Source of the DNA: Frankiaceae bacterium
GTDB taxonomy: Bacteria; Actinomycetota; Actinomycetes; BP-191
Reading direction: 5' to 3'
Assembly (NCBI GenBank): GCA_035556555.1
Contig: DATMES010000027.1
Coordinates: 62,001 to 126,000, forward strand
DNA length: 64,000 nucleotides
Under the pieces are notes generated by a model. The model ran no database searches. It saw only the letters and a list, made by a program, of their open reading frames with translations, and was not told where the DNA came from. This document shows, piece after piece, positions 44,078-51,757 of this stretch. Numbering within the stretch: the stretch's first letter is position 1; each line of letters starts with the position of its first letter. Position numbers and translations under genes: made by a program.

Positions 44078-45840
44078 TCCGCACGCACGAAGCCGGCACG
44101 CTCCGCCCCGAGCACGCCGGCACCGAGGTCACGCTGGCCGGCTGGGTCGCGCGCAGGCGCGACCACGGCGGGGTGGTGTTCATCGACCTGCGCGACGCGA
44201 GCGGCGTGGTGCAGGTGGTGTTCCGCGAGGGCGCGCCCGCCGAGGCCGCGCACGTGCTCCGCAACGAGTTCTGCGTGCTCGTCCGCGGCGAGGTCGGCAC
44301 CCGGCCGGCCGGCAACGAGAACCCCGACCTCCCCACGGGCGCCATCGAGGTCACCGCATCGTCGGTCGAGGTGCTGTCGGCGGCCGCGCCGCTGCCGTTC
44401 CAGGTGGAGGGGCAGCAGGGCGAGGTCGACGAGCAGACCCGCCTCCGTTACCGCTACCTCGACATGCGCCGCGCCGACGCCGCGCGCGCCATGCGGATCC
44501 GCGCGCACCTGACCCGTGTCATCCGCACGGTCATGGACGAGCACGGCTTCCTCGACATCGAGACGCCGACGCTGACCCGCTCCACCCCCGAGGGCGCGCG
44601 CGACTTCCTCGTGCCCTGCCGGCTGCAGCCGGGCACGTGGTACGCCCTCCCGCAGTCGCCGCAGCTGTTCAAGCAGCTGCTCATGGTCGCGGGCTTCGAG
44701 CGGTACTACCAGATCGCCCGCTGCTACCGCGACGAGGACCTGCGCGCCGACCGCCAGCCGGAGTTCACGCAGCTCGACGTGGAGCTGTCGTTCCTCGACG
44801 AGGAGGACGTGTACGGCCTCATCGAGGAGCTGGTCCCGCGCGTCTGGCGCGAGGTGCTCGACGTCGAGATCCCCGTGCCGTTCCCGCGGATGCCGTTCTG
44901 GGAGGCGATGCGCAGGTACGGCTCCGACAAGCCCGACCTCCGCTTCGAGCTCGAGCTCGTCGACCTCGGCCCGCTGTTCGCGTCGACCGAGGTGGGTGTT
45001 TTCAAGTCGTCGCTCGACGCCGGCGGCCACGTCGGCGCGGTGCTGGTGCCCGGGGGCGCCAGCCTCACGCGCAAGCAGCTCGACGGCTGGGTCGACTGGG
45101 CCAAGGGCCGCGGCGGCAAGGGCCTCGCGTGGGTGGCCGTCGAGGCAGACGGCACGCTGCGTTCGCCGCTCGCGAAGTTCTTCTCGGACAGCGAGTCCGC
45201 GGGCTTCGCGGCGGCCTGCGGCGCGAGCGCCGGGGACCTCGTGTTCGTCGTCGCGGACACCAACCGCACCAAGGCGCTGGAGATGCTCGGCGCGCTGCGC
45301 GTGGCCGTCGCGAAGGACCGCGGGCTGGTGCGCGAGGACGAGTGGCGGTTCCTCTGGATCGTCGACGCGCCGATGTTCGAGCCGACCGACGACGGCGGCT
45401 GGACGGCGGTGCACCACCCGTTCACGGCTCCGGCGGTCGAGTGGGAGGAGACGTTCGACTCGCGTCCTGGGGAGGCGCTGGCGAGGGCGTACGACCTCGT
45501 CCTCAACGGCGTCGAGCTCGGCGGCGGGTCGATCCGTATCCACCGCAGCGAGATGCAGCGCCGCGTGTTCGACACCATCGGGCTGACCGAGGGGGAGGCG
45601 AAGGACAAGTTCGGCTTCCTGCTCGAGGCGTTCGAGTACGGCCCGCCGCCGCACGGCGGCATCGCGTTCGGCATCGACCGGCTCGCCGCGATGCTCGCGG
45701 GGGAGGAGTCGATCCGCGAGGTGATGGCGTTCCCCAAGACGTCGTCGGGCGGCGACCCGCTCACCGGTGCCCCGACGCCCATCACGAAGGAGCAGCGCAA
45801 GGAGGCGGGGGTCGACGCGCCGCCGCCCGGCGCGGCATGA
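44074..45840 (+). CDS. aspS: Aspartyl-tRNA synthetase
   Basis: A 588-residue bacterial-type class II enzyme: an OB-fold anticodon domain (1-110, [19 protein letters not shown]), the catalytic domain with motif 2 in [20 protein letters not shown] (near 215), the bacterial GAD insertion (about 290-420), and motif 3 in [13 protein letters not shown] (near 528). Whether it also charges tRNA-Asn cannot be judged by eye. The C-terminus is Pro-rich. The first of two small exported-protein genes follows 41 bp later. Confidence 0.98.
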   Translation: MIRTHEAGTLRPEHAGTEVTLAGWVARRRDHGGVVFIDLRDASGVVQVVFREGAPAEAAHVLRNEFCVLVRGEVGTRPAGNENPDLPTGAIEVTASSVEVLSAAAPLPFQVEGQQGEVDEQTRLRYRYLDMRRADAARAMRIRAHLTRVIRTVMDEHGFLDIETPTLTRSTPEGARDFLVPCRLQPGTWYALPQSPQLFKQLLMVAGFERYYQIARCYRDEDLRADRQPEFTQLDVELSFLDEEDVYGLIEELVPRVWREVLDVEIPVPFPRMPFWEAMRRYGSDKPDLRFELELVDLGPLFASTEVGVFKSSLDAGGHVGAVLVPGGASLTRKQLDGWVDWAKGRGGKGLAWVAVEADGTLRSPLAKFFSDSESAGFAAACGASAGDLVFVVADTNRTKALEMLGALRVAVAKDRGLVREDEWRFLWIVDAPMFEPTDDGGWTAVHHPFTAPAVEWEETFDSRPGEALARAYDLVLNGVELGGGSIRIHRSEMQRRVFDTIGLTEGEAKDKFGFLLEAFEYGPPPHGGIAFGIDRLAAMLAGEESIREVMAFPKTSSGGDPLTGAPTPITKEQRKEAGVDAPPPGAA

Positions 45841-45881
45841 TCCGGGGCAATCCGTACGTCTCTACGTAAAGGACACCCCTC

Positions 45882-46103
45882 ATGCGTCTCCAGCTCACCG
45901 CCGCGTTCGGCGCGGTCGCCCTCGCGGCCGGCCTCGCCATCAGCATGGCCGCCCCCTCCGCCGGTGCCGCCGTCTGCCCGCCCGGCACCATCGAGAAGCG
46001 GATCAAGAACCCCGTCACGGGCGGCACGCACACGATCTGCGTCCCCGGCCAGCAGTGCGACCCGGGTCCGTGCGACCCGACCGCCGTGCCGAACCCGGAG
46101 TAG
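45882..46103 (+). CDS. Small exported four-cysteine protein 1
   Basis: A 73-residue precursor with a signal peptide (cut after SAGA, near 29) and a mature part of about 44 residues holding four cysteines in the order C-P-x-G-T-x-E ... C-V-P-x4-C-D-P-G-x-C. An AAAGGA site lies 10 bases before the ATG. The next gene encodes a protein with the same signature, so the two are paralogues. Unknown family; two disulfides are likely. Confidence 0.82.
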   Translation: MRLQLTAAFGAVALAAGLAISMAAPSAGAAVCPPGTIEKRIKNPVTGGTHTICVPGQQCDPGPCDPTAVPNPE

Positions 46104-46107
46104 CCGA

Positions 46108-46296
46108 ATGAGGATCGCGCTGGCCCTCGTCGCCGCGGCGGCCACCGCCGCTGCCGCCGTCGTCCTCTCGGCGCCGTCCGCGTCGGCGATCCCGTGCCCC
46201 AAGGGCACCGAGTACCGCGTGGTGGCGCTCGGCGTGGGCACCTGCGTGCCGACGACGGCCTGCGACCCCGGCTGCACGCCGCCGCCGGTCGACTAG
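46108..46296 (+). CDS. Small exported four-cysteine protein 2
   Basis: A 62-residue precursor, four bases after the previous gene. It has an alanine-rich signal peptide (cut after SASA, near 27) and a mature part of only 35 residues: C-P-K-G-T-E, a 13-residue stretch, C-V-P-x4-C-D-P-G-C. The cysteine pattern matches protein 1. The precursor ends in a Pro-rich tail. It is followed by a strong hairpin. Neither a toxin nor a pheromone motif is recognisable, so the role is open. Confidence 0.8.
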   Translation: MRIALALVAAAATAAAAVVLSAPSASAIPCPKGTEYRVVALGVGTCVPTTACDPGCTPPPVD

Positions 46297-46303
46297 GAAC
46301 GCA

Positions 46304-46339
46304 CGAGAGCCCGGCCCCTTCGCGGGACCGGGCTCTCGT
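46304..46339. terminator. Bidirectional hairpin terminator
   Basis: Stem CGAGAGCCCGG with CCGGGCTCTCG, 11 bp or more, between the small exported-protein genes and the convergent carboxypeptidase gene; the stops lie 8 and 13 bases away. No long T-run. Confidence 0.75.
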
Positions 46340-46351
46340 CGTGCCTGGGCT

Positions 46352-47977
46352 TCAGAGGCGGATCGAGCCGAGGCGTACGGTCTGGCCGCGGCGGGCGAGG
46401 ATCCGGAACGTCTTCGTCCGGCCGCCGTACGACACCGACAGCGTGTACGTCTCGCTGCCCGCGCCTGCGAGCCACGGGCGGACCGACGGGTTGACGTGCC
46501 AGGCGAACGCGCCGTTGCCGCCCGCGAGCGTCGTCGCCTTGAGCGAGTCGGTGCTCTTGTCGGTGCCCGACGGGTTGCCCGGCCAGAGCGGGTTGACGAT
46601 CTTCTTCGTGAGCGTGAGCTTGGCGCGGACCGGCTTGCCGCGGTGCGTCACCGTGCCGGTGACGACCGAGTGCAGGCGCGGGTTGGCGGCGGCGTTGGCG
46701 GCGATGTCGAACGCCTTGAGCACGTCCTCGTAGATCACGCCGACGCCGGTGCCGTACGCCGGGTGGAACGACGACCCGTGCTCGAACGTGTAGGTCAGCG
46801 TCCCCAGCGCGCCGTAGCCCCAGTCACGGCTGCCGCCGGAGGTGAGGTAGAGGTCGATGGCGCTGATGTTCTGGTAGCCGCCCATGACGTCGGCCATCTT
46901 CGCGCCGAGGCCCATGAAGGTCCGCTCCTCGGCGGACGGCGTCTTGTTCTTCGTCCACCCCCACGGGTGCATGACGAGGCGGCCGCTCGTGTGGTTGGTG
47001 ACGAGCGCCGTGACCGGCCGGCCGAGCAGCAGCTGGCGGATGTTGCGGCTCTCCGGCTCGGAGAACGGCGCCGCCCCGCGGTGCGTCTCGTCGACCGGCA
47101 CCTCGGACGAGCCGCCCTGGTCGTCGCCCCACATGTAGCCGTAGTTGCGGTTGGGGTCGACGCCGTACGCGTCGGGGTTGAGCCGCTTCCCGTCCGGCAT
47201 CGTGGACACGGTGAGGCCGGTGAGGGAGCGCTTGTTCTTGCGCCAGTACGCCGCCTGGCCGACGGCGCTGTTGCCGTCGACGGGCGCCTCGCGCGAGTAG
47301 TCGAAGCCGTCGACGTTGACGACGGGCACGACGAAGACGCGGAGCTTCTTCAGCAGCTTCGTGATCGCGGCCTTCTTGCCGTAACCCTCGGCGAGCTGGT
47401 GCGCGTAGATCATCGGGAACTCGCCCGACGGCCACTCGCGGGCGTGGTGCACGCCGTCGACGAGGAACGCGGGACGGCCGTCGGTCGCCTTGACGTCGTG
47501 CGCGATCTCGACGCCGTAGACGGTGCGGCCCTCGAGGGTCTTGTTCGGCATCGTTACGAGGCGGACGTGGCGGGGGTACCGCTTCGCGAGGTCCTTCAGC
47601 TCCTTCTCGAAGTCGGGGAGCCTGCGGTAGTCGCTGCGGTCCGGGCCGGGCATCGCGATCGGCGCGCCGGGGCCGGTCATCTCGTCGTGGGCGGTACGCA
47701 GGTCCGGCGTGACGACGGTCCACGTCAGGCCGAGCTTCGCCAGGCGCGCGGCGTCGCCCGGCCAGAGGACCAGCTCGACGAAGCCGGGGCGGTGCTCGTG
47801 CGTCTCGTCGAAGTTGTTCGCGACGTACGCCGCCATCCGCGCGTCCGGCACCTTGACCAGCACGAGCGGGAGCGCGGGGCCGGCGGTGGCGGGGGTGACG
47901 TTAGCGGGTACGGCCGTGGGCGCGGCCACGACGGCGGCGAGCGCGCAGGCGGCGAGCGCGAGCAAGGTCCTCTGCAT
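46352..47977 (-). CDS. Exported M14 zinc carboxypeptidase
   Basis: A 541-residue secreted enzyme. A signal peptide (1-32) is followed by a propeptide-like region (VLVKVPDARMAAYVANNF) and an M14 catalytic domain (about 130-420). The zinc ligands are in VHHAREWPSGE (H-x2-E) and the later His in LVTNHTSGRLV; the substrate Arg/Asn site is in VDPNRNYGY; the catalytic Glu is in YTFEHGSS. A C-terminal beta domain of about 120 residues (VVTGTVTHRGKPVRAKL) resembles carboxypeptidase regulatory repeats. It removes C-terminal residues from outer peptides. ATG at 47977. Confidence 0.95.
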   Translation of the reverse strand: MQRTLLALAACALAAVVAAPTAVPANVTPATAGPALPLVLVKVPDARMAAYVANNFDETHEHRPGFVELVLWPGDAARLAKLGLTWTVVTPDLRTAHDEMTGPGAPIAMPGPDRSDYRRLPDFEKELKDLAKRYPRHVRLVTMPNKTLEGRTVYGVEIAHDVKATDGRPAFLVDGVHHAREWPSGEFPMIYAHQLAEGYGKKAAITKLLKKLRVFVVPVVNVDGFDYSREAPVDGNSAVGQAAYWRKNKRSLTGLTVSTMPDGKRLNPDAYGVDPNRNYGYMWGDDQGGSSEVPVDETHRGAAPFSEPESRNIRQLLLGRPVTALVTNHTSGRLVMHPWGWTKNKTPSAEERTFMGLGAKMADVMGGYQNISAIDLYLTSGGSRDWGYGALGTLTYTFEHGSSFHPAYGTGVGVIYEDVLKAFDIAANAAANPRLHSVVTGTVTHRGKPVRAKLTLTKKIVNPLWPGNPSGTDKSTDSLKATTLAGGNGAFAWHVNPSVRPWLAGAGSETYTLSVSYGGRTKTFRILARRGQTVRLGSIRL

Positions 47978-48025
47978 GGACTGTGCTTCTGCGGCGGGTG
48001 CTTCCGGTCCTGCCCGCGTCAGGTG

Positions 48026-48261
48026 CGCAACCGGGAGCCATTTCCATCCTGACGGCGTGGTCGGCCCCGGCCTCAGTCGTTCTTTGAAGATCACTACGCG
48101 TGAGACCGGCTGCTGGGCTGCAGGGTCGGGCCGGCGCGGGTGCGCGGGCGCCGCTCGTCCGAGGTCGACCGGCGTTCTTGTGGCGGTCCAGCGCCGAAGG
48201 GGCTCGTGCCCAGCACGATCCAGGCCCGGCGCGAGCCAGATGGAAAGGGCTCCAGGTTGCG
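48026..48261. repeat. Inverted-repeat-bounded 236-bp element
   Basis: The segments at 48026-48048 and 48239-48261 are inverted copies of each other with two mismatches in 23 bases (one arm CGCAACCGGGAGCCATTTCC). The inside, about 190 bp, has no gene-like frame. The outer seven bases of each arm equal the two halves of the compact palindrome in the family E repeats, and the right arm runs straight into a family E core. It looks like a family E repeat opened by extra DNA. It occupies most of the 326-bp gap between the carboxypeptidase and GNAT genes. Confidence 0.7.
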
Positions 48262-48297
48262 GGCCGTGCGGCGGACAAGCGCAAAACGCACCCCGAA
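48254..48297 (+). repeat. Family E repeat, copy 2 (split form)
   Basis: GGTTGCGGGCCGTGCGGCG followed by GACAAGCGCAAAACGCACCCCGAA with small differences from copy 1. It ends six bases before the GNAT stop codon. Confidence 0.7.
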
Positions 48298-48303
48298 CGC
48301 CGC

Positions 48304-49023
48304 TCAGGCGGGCCGGACCACGGCCATCCGGTGCTCGTCGGCGTAGCCGAGGCGCGTGTAGAGGCGGTCGGCGACGGCGTTGCCGGCCATCAGCCAGAGC
48401 CCGCAGTGGCCGTGCTCCAGGGTTAGCTCCCTCGTCGCCCAGGCGGTGACCGCCACGCCGGCGCCGGTGCCGCGCGCCTCGGGGAGCGTCGTGATCGACG
48501 CGAGGAAGCCGAGCCCCTCCACCTGGCTGGCGTCGGCGGCGACCGCCACGAGCGTGCCGTCCCTGCGCAGGGCGGCCCAGCGGCGTACGTCGGGGTGTCC
48601 CACCGGCATCGACGCGTCGGGGAAGCCCGCCGTGAGGACGTGGCGTACCTCGTCGTCGCGCGCGTCCAGCCACGTGGCGTTCTCGGGGGCCGGCGGCGGG
48701 GTGGCGGTCCAGCGGAACGCCCAGCCCTCCTCGCGCTCGTACCCCTCGACCCGGTCCGCGGCCTTCTCGGGGAGCGAGAACCGCCGCGGCCCGATCTCGG
48801 CGCGGTAGTGCTCGACGAGCGCGGCCGCGTCGTCGGGGTGGCCGAGGACCACCACGTCGCCGTCGCCCCAGTGGTGGTGCAGCAGCACGGCGCCGCCGAG
48901 GGCGTACGCCGGCAGGTCGTCGGCCCAGCGGTGCGCGATCTGGCGGAGCAGCCAGTCGCCGGGGAGGGCGTCGTACAGCGCCTCGCGGCTGGTGATGAGA
49001 CGTGGCGCCTTCACGTCCCGCAC
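48304..49023 (-). CDS. GNAT-family (FR47-like) acetyltransferase
   Basis: A 239-residue protein with a C-terminal GNAT fold. The acetyl-CoA loop is LPEARGTGAGVAVTAW (near 187-202), followed by LMAGNAVADRLYTRLGY, which is the usual late helix-strand pair. The N-terminal half is a degenerate second domain. The substrate is unknown. GTG at 49023 is preferred because upstream starts would run into the promoter region shared with the divergent antitoxin gene. Confidence 0.85.
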   Translation of the reverse strand: MRDVKAPRLITSREALYDALPGDWLLRQIAHRWADDLPAYALGGAVLLHHHWGDGDVVVLGHPDDAAALVEHYRAEIGPRRFSLPEKAADRVEGYEREEGWAFRWTATPPPAPENATWLDARDDEVRHVLTAGFPDASMPVGHPDVRRWAALRRDGTLVAVAADASQVEGLGFLASITTLPEARGTGAGVAVTAWATRELTLEHGHCGLWLMAGNAVADRLYTRLGYADEHRMAVVRPA

Positions 49024-49051
49024 GCTAGCTTCGCCTGCCGACCGTGGCATG

Positions 49052-49061
49052 TGTGTACACA
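49052..49061. promoter_or_regulatory. Palindrome, possible antitoxin operator
   Basis: TGTGTACACA, a perfect 10-bp palindrome six bases upstream of the antitoxin -10 hexamer. Phd/YefM antitoxins repress their own operons by binding such sites. Confidence 0.5.
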
Positions 49062-49067
49062 ACCGCG

Positions 49068-49073
49068 TACGCT
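49068..49073 (+). promoter_or_regulatory. -10 hexamer for leaderless antitoxin mRNA
   Basis: TACGCT ends six bases before the antitoxin ATG at 49080. Confidence 0.5.
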
Positions 49074-49079
49074 ACGTCC

Positions 49080-49367
49080 ATGAGCAAGACCGTGCCCGTC
49101 CGCGAGTTCCGCCAGGACCTCGCGCACCTGCTCGACGAGGTCGCGGACAGGCGTGAGCACGTCGTCGTCACCAGGCACGGCCGTCCGGCGGCCGTCCTCA
49201 TCCCCGTGGACGAGTACGACTCCCTCGAGGAGACCGCCGAGATCCTCTTCGACCCGGACGACGTCAGGGCAGTCGCGCAGGGCCTGGCCGAGCTCGACCG
49301 CGACGAGGTCGTCTCCCTCGCGGACCTCCGCGCGCGGCTCGCCGAGCGCCGCCAGGGCCGCGAGTAG
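49080..49367 (+). CDS. Phd/YefM-family antitoxin
   Basis: A 95-residue antitoxin. Its N-terminal DNA-binding domain (KTVPVREFRQDLAHLLDEV, then HVVVTRHGRPAAVLIPVDEY, about 3-50) is the YefM fold; the acidic C-terminal half would wrap and block the toxin. The ATG at 49080 gives the standard N-terminus and sits behind a -10 hexamer and a palindrome. The toxin gene begins four bases after the stop. Confidence 0.93.
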   Translation: MSKTVPVREFRQDLAHLLDEVADRREHVVVTRHGRPAAVLIPVDEYDSLEETAEILFDPDDVRAVAQGLAELDRDEVVSLADLRARLAERRQGRE

Positions 49368-49370
49368 CCG

Positions 49371-49613
49371 TTGCCCAGGGTCGTCCTCGCCCGCCGGGCG
49401 GCCGAGGAGGTCCTCGCGTGCCCGCGGCCGCTCGCCGACGCCGTCGAGGGCGCCCTCGGCCTGCTCGAACGCGACCCCGACGCCGGTCACCCGCTCCGCG
49501 GCCGGCTGCGCGGCCTGCGTTCGCTGCGAGTGGGCTCGTACCGCGTGATCTACGTCGTAGACGGCGGAGTGGTGCGAGTCGCCACCACCCGTCATCGCGG
49601 TGCTCGCGGGTAG
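49371..49613 (+). CDS. RelE/ParE-superfamily toxin
   Basis: An 80-residue basic protein with the RelE/ParE pattern: [13 protein letters not shown] near the start, a helix pair, [25 protein letters not shown] (core strands) and the closing strand [10 protein letters not shown]. The final His-Arg-Gly segment is typical of RelE ribonucleases that cut mRNA on the ribosome. TTG start, four bases after the antitoxin stop. The last codon region overlaps the rarA -10 hexamer. Confidence 0.9.
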   Translation: MPRVVLARRAAEEVLACPRPLADAVEGALGLLERDPDAGHPLRGRLRGLRSLRVGSYRVIYVVDGGVVRVATTRHRGARG

Positions 49614-49616
49614 GGT
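49611..49616 (+). promoter_or_regulatory. -10 hexamer for leaderless rarA mRNA
   Basis: TAGGGT ends seven bases before the GTG at 49624 and includes the toxin gene's TAG stop. Confidence 0.5.
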
Positions 49617-49623
49617 CGGACGC

Positions 49624-50955
49624 GTGGAGCGGTCGCTGTTCGACGGCGCGCGTGAGGAGGCGGAGGCGCGGGTCGCGCCGCTCGCCGTCCGGCTGCGCCC
49701 CCGGACGCTCGACGAGGTCGTCGGCCAGGCCCACCTCCTCGGCCCCGGCACCCCGCTGCGCCGGCTGGTCGAGGGCGACTCGCCCGTCTCCGTGCTCCTC
49801 TGGGGCCCGCCGGGCACGGGCAAGACCACGCTCGCGTACGTCGTCGCGGCCGGCACGCAACGGCGCTTCCGCGAGCTCTCCGCCGTCACGGCCGGCGTCA
49901 AGGACGTCCGCGCCGTCATCGAGGAGGCCCGCCAGACCCTCGGGGCCAACGGCGCGCAGACCGTGCTCTTCATCGACGAGGTGCACCGCTTCTCCAAGAC
50001 CCAGCAGGACGCGCTGCTGCCGGCCGTCGAGAACCGCTGGGTGACGCTCATCGCCGCCACGACCGAGAACCCGTTCTTCTCGGTCATCTCGCCGCTCATG
50101 TCCCGCAGCCTGCTGCTGCGGCTGGAGCCGCTGACCGACGACGACGTCCGTACGCTCGTCCGCCGCGCCCTCGCCGACGAGCGCGGCCTGGACGGCGCGT
50201 ACACCCTCGACGACGACGCCGAGGACCACCTCGTCCGCATCGCCGGCGGCGACGCGCGACGCGCCATCACCGCACTCGAAGCGGCGGCCGGCGCCGACCC
50301 CCACATCACCCTCGAACGACTCGAAGAGGCCGTCGACCGCGCCGCGGTCCGCTACGACCGCGACGGTGACGAGCACTACGACGTCGCGAGCGCGTTCATC
50401 AAGAGCCTCCGCGGCTCCGACGTGGACGCGGCGCTGCACTACCTGGCCCGCATGATCGAGGCGGGGGAGGACCCGCGCTTCGTGGCACGAAGGCTGATGA
50501 TCTTCGCCAGCGAGGACGTCGGCCTCGCCGACCCCACCTCCCTGCAAGCAGCCGTCGCCGCCGCGCAGGCGCTGGAGATGGTCGGCCTGCCCGAGGCGCG
50601 GCTCAACCTCGCCCAGGCCACGATCCACCTCGCGCTGGCTCCGAAGTCCAACGCCGTCATCACCGCGATCGGCAAGGCGCAGGACGACGTACGCCGCGGC
50701 GACATCGGCCGCGTGCCCCCTCACCTGCGCGACAGCCACTACGCGGGCGCTAAGAAGATCGCGCACGGCAAGGGGTACCGATATCCTCACGACTTCCCGG
50801 CCGGGGTCGTGGCCCAGCAGTACGCACCGGACGTCGTCCACGGCCGGGAGTACTACGCACCGAGCGACCACGGCGCCGAACGCGACGCCAGGGAACGCCT
50901 GACCCGCATCCGCGCCGCGTTGCGGGCCGACCCCGAGGAGCAGACCAACAGATGA
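49624..50955 (+). CDS. rarA: Replication-associated recombination protein A
   Basis: A 443-residue AAA+ ATPase (MgsA/WRNIP1 family) acting at stalled forks. [19 protein letters not shown] near 20-38, Walker [10 protein letters not shown] (near 61), Walker B FIDEVHRF (near 117), sensor [10 protein letters not shown], and the tetramerisation domain with [16 protein letters not shown] and [14 protein letters not shown]. It is leaderless by position of the -10 hexamer. It is the first gene before the spacer-repeat-linked alaS group. Confidence 0.97.
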   Translation: MERSLFDGAREEAEARVAPLAVRLRPRTLDEVVGQAHLLGPGTPLRRLVEGDSPVSVLLWGPPGTGKTTLAYVVAAGTQRRFRELSAVTAGVKDVRAVIEEARQTLGANGAQTVLFIDEVHRFSKTQQDALLPAVENRWVTLIAATTENPFFSVISPLMSRSLLLRLEPLTDDDVRTLVRRALADERGLDGAYTLDDDAEDHLVRIAGGDARRAITALEAAAGADPHITLERLEEAVDRAAVRYDRDGDEHYDVASAFIKSLRGSDVDAALHYLARMIEAGEDPRFVARRLMIFASEDVGLADPTSLQAAVAAAQALEMVGLPEARLNLAQATIHLALAPKSNAVITAIGKAQDDVRRGDIGRVPPHLRDSHYAGAKKIAHGKGYRYPHDFPAGVVAQQYAPDVVHGREYYAPSDHGAERDARERLTRIRAALRADPEEQTNR

Positions 50956-51007
50956 CCCACCCCCACGACGACACTCGCTGCGCTCGCGTCGCCGCGGGGA
51001 CCCCGTC
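50956..51007 (+). repeat. Family G 52-bp spacer repeat, copy 3
   Basis: Exactly the 52 bp from the rarA stop to the next ATG: CCCCACGACGACACTCGCTG, CGCTCGCGTCGCCGCGGGGA, CCCCGTC, then ATG. CCCC-ACGAC can pair with GTCG-CCG-CGGGG. Confidence 0.88.
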
Positions 51008-51439
51008 ATGATCGGTCCTGGCGGATATGCCGTCCTCGCTCTCGCCTTCGGGTGGGTCGTGCTGGTGGGCTTCCTGGCCTACGTCCTCGTCAAGCTCGGC
51101 GGCGTCCTCCAGTCGAGCGCGGAGCTCGTCGACGGCATCACGGAGAAGACCGTGCCGCTGCTCGGCGAGGTCACGACGAGCGTCGTCCACGTGAACATGG
51201 AGCTCGAACGCGTCGACGCCATCACCGAGAACGTCCAGAACATGACGTCCAACGTCGCCGGCCTCACGACGCTGTTCGCGGCGACGCTCGGCAGCCCGAT
51301 CGTCAAGGTGGCGGCGTTCTCGTACGGCGTCCGCCGGGCCGCGGGCCGCAAGGCCAAGAGCGACTTCGAAGACCGCGTGAAGTCGGAGATGAAGGCCGAC
51401 AAGGCCGCCAGGAAGTCACAGCGGAAGGGACGGACGTAG
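51008..51439 (+). CDS. DUF948 membrane protein
   Basis: A 143-residue protein with an N-terminal membrane helix (about 7-30), an amphipathic heptad-rich stretch (VDGITEKTVPLLGEVTTSVVHVNMELERVDAITENVQNMTSNV) typical of DUF948, and a basic C-terminal tail (KADKAARKSQRKGR). Members in actinobacteria lie directly upstream of alaS; the function is not known. It is separated from rarA by a 52-bp spacer repeat and has no conventional ribosome site in it. Confidence 0.92.
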   Translation: MIGPGGYAVLALAFGWVVLVGFLAYVLVKLGGVLQSSAELVDGITEKTVPLLGEVTTSVVHVNMELERVDAITENVQNMTSNVAGLTTLFAATLGSPIVKVAAFSYGVRRAAGRKAKSDFEDRVKSEMKADKAARKSQRKGRT

Positions 51440-51441
51440 TC

Positions 51442-51705
51442 ATGCGGCGCGTGTTCTGGACCGGCATCGGCATCGGCCTGGGTGCCACCGCCGGCATCGT
51501 CGTCGCCAAGCGGCTGCGCAAGACCCGCGAGGCGCTGACTCCGAGCGGCATCGCGGGCGCGCTGGCCGGCGCCGTCTCCGGCCTCACCGAGGCGATCCGC
51601 GACTTCGGCGCCGAGGTCCGCGCGGGCATGGCTGAGCGCGAGGCCGAGCTCAACGACGCCCTCGGCTTCTCCGGCGACCCCTATCCGGACGAGGTCACAC
51701 GATGA
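51442..51705 (+). CDS. Small membrane protein (DUF6167-like)
   Basis: An 87-residue protein with an N-terminal membrane helix ([22 protein letters not shown]) and a helical acidic tail. It matches in size and position the short proteins that follow DUF948 genes upstream of alaS in streptomycetes; I recognise it by context more than by sequence. ATG two bases after the DUF948 stop; a second 52-bp spacer repeat follows its stop. Confidence 0.8.
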   Translation: MRRVFWTGIGIGLGATAGIVVAKRLRKTREALTPSGIAGALAGAVSGLTEAIRDFGAEVRAGMAEREAELNDALGFSGDPYPDEVTR

Positions 51706-51757
51706 GCACACCCCACGACACCACTCGCTGCGCTCGTGCTGCCGCGGGGGCCCCGGA
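51706..51757 (+). repeat. Family G 52-bp spacer repeat, copy 4
   Basis: Exactly 52 bp from stop to the alaS ATG: ACCCCACGACACCACTCGCTG in outline, then CGCTCGTGCTGCCGCGGGGG, CCCCGGA, ATG. Same orientation relative to transcription as all other copies. Confidence 0.88.

Noticed and set aside
48051-48236. Retron-like or other structured RNA inside the inverted-repeat element
   Set aside because: No reverse transcriptase or other partner gene is nearby, and no convincing long internal pairing was found beyond the terminal repeats.
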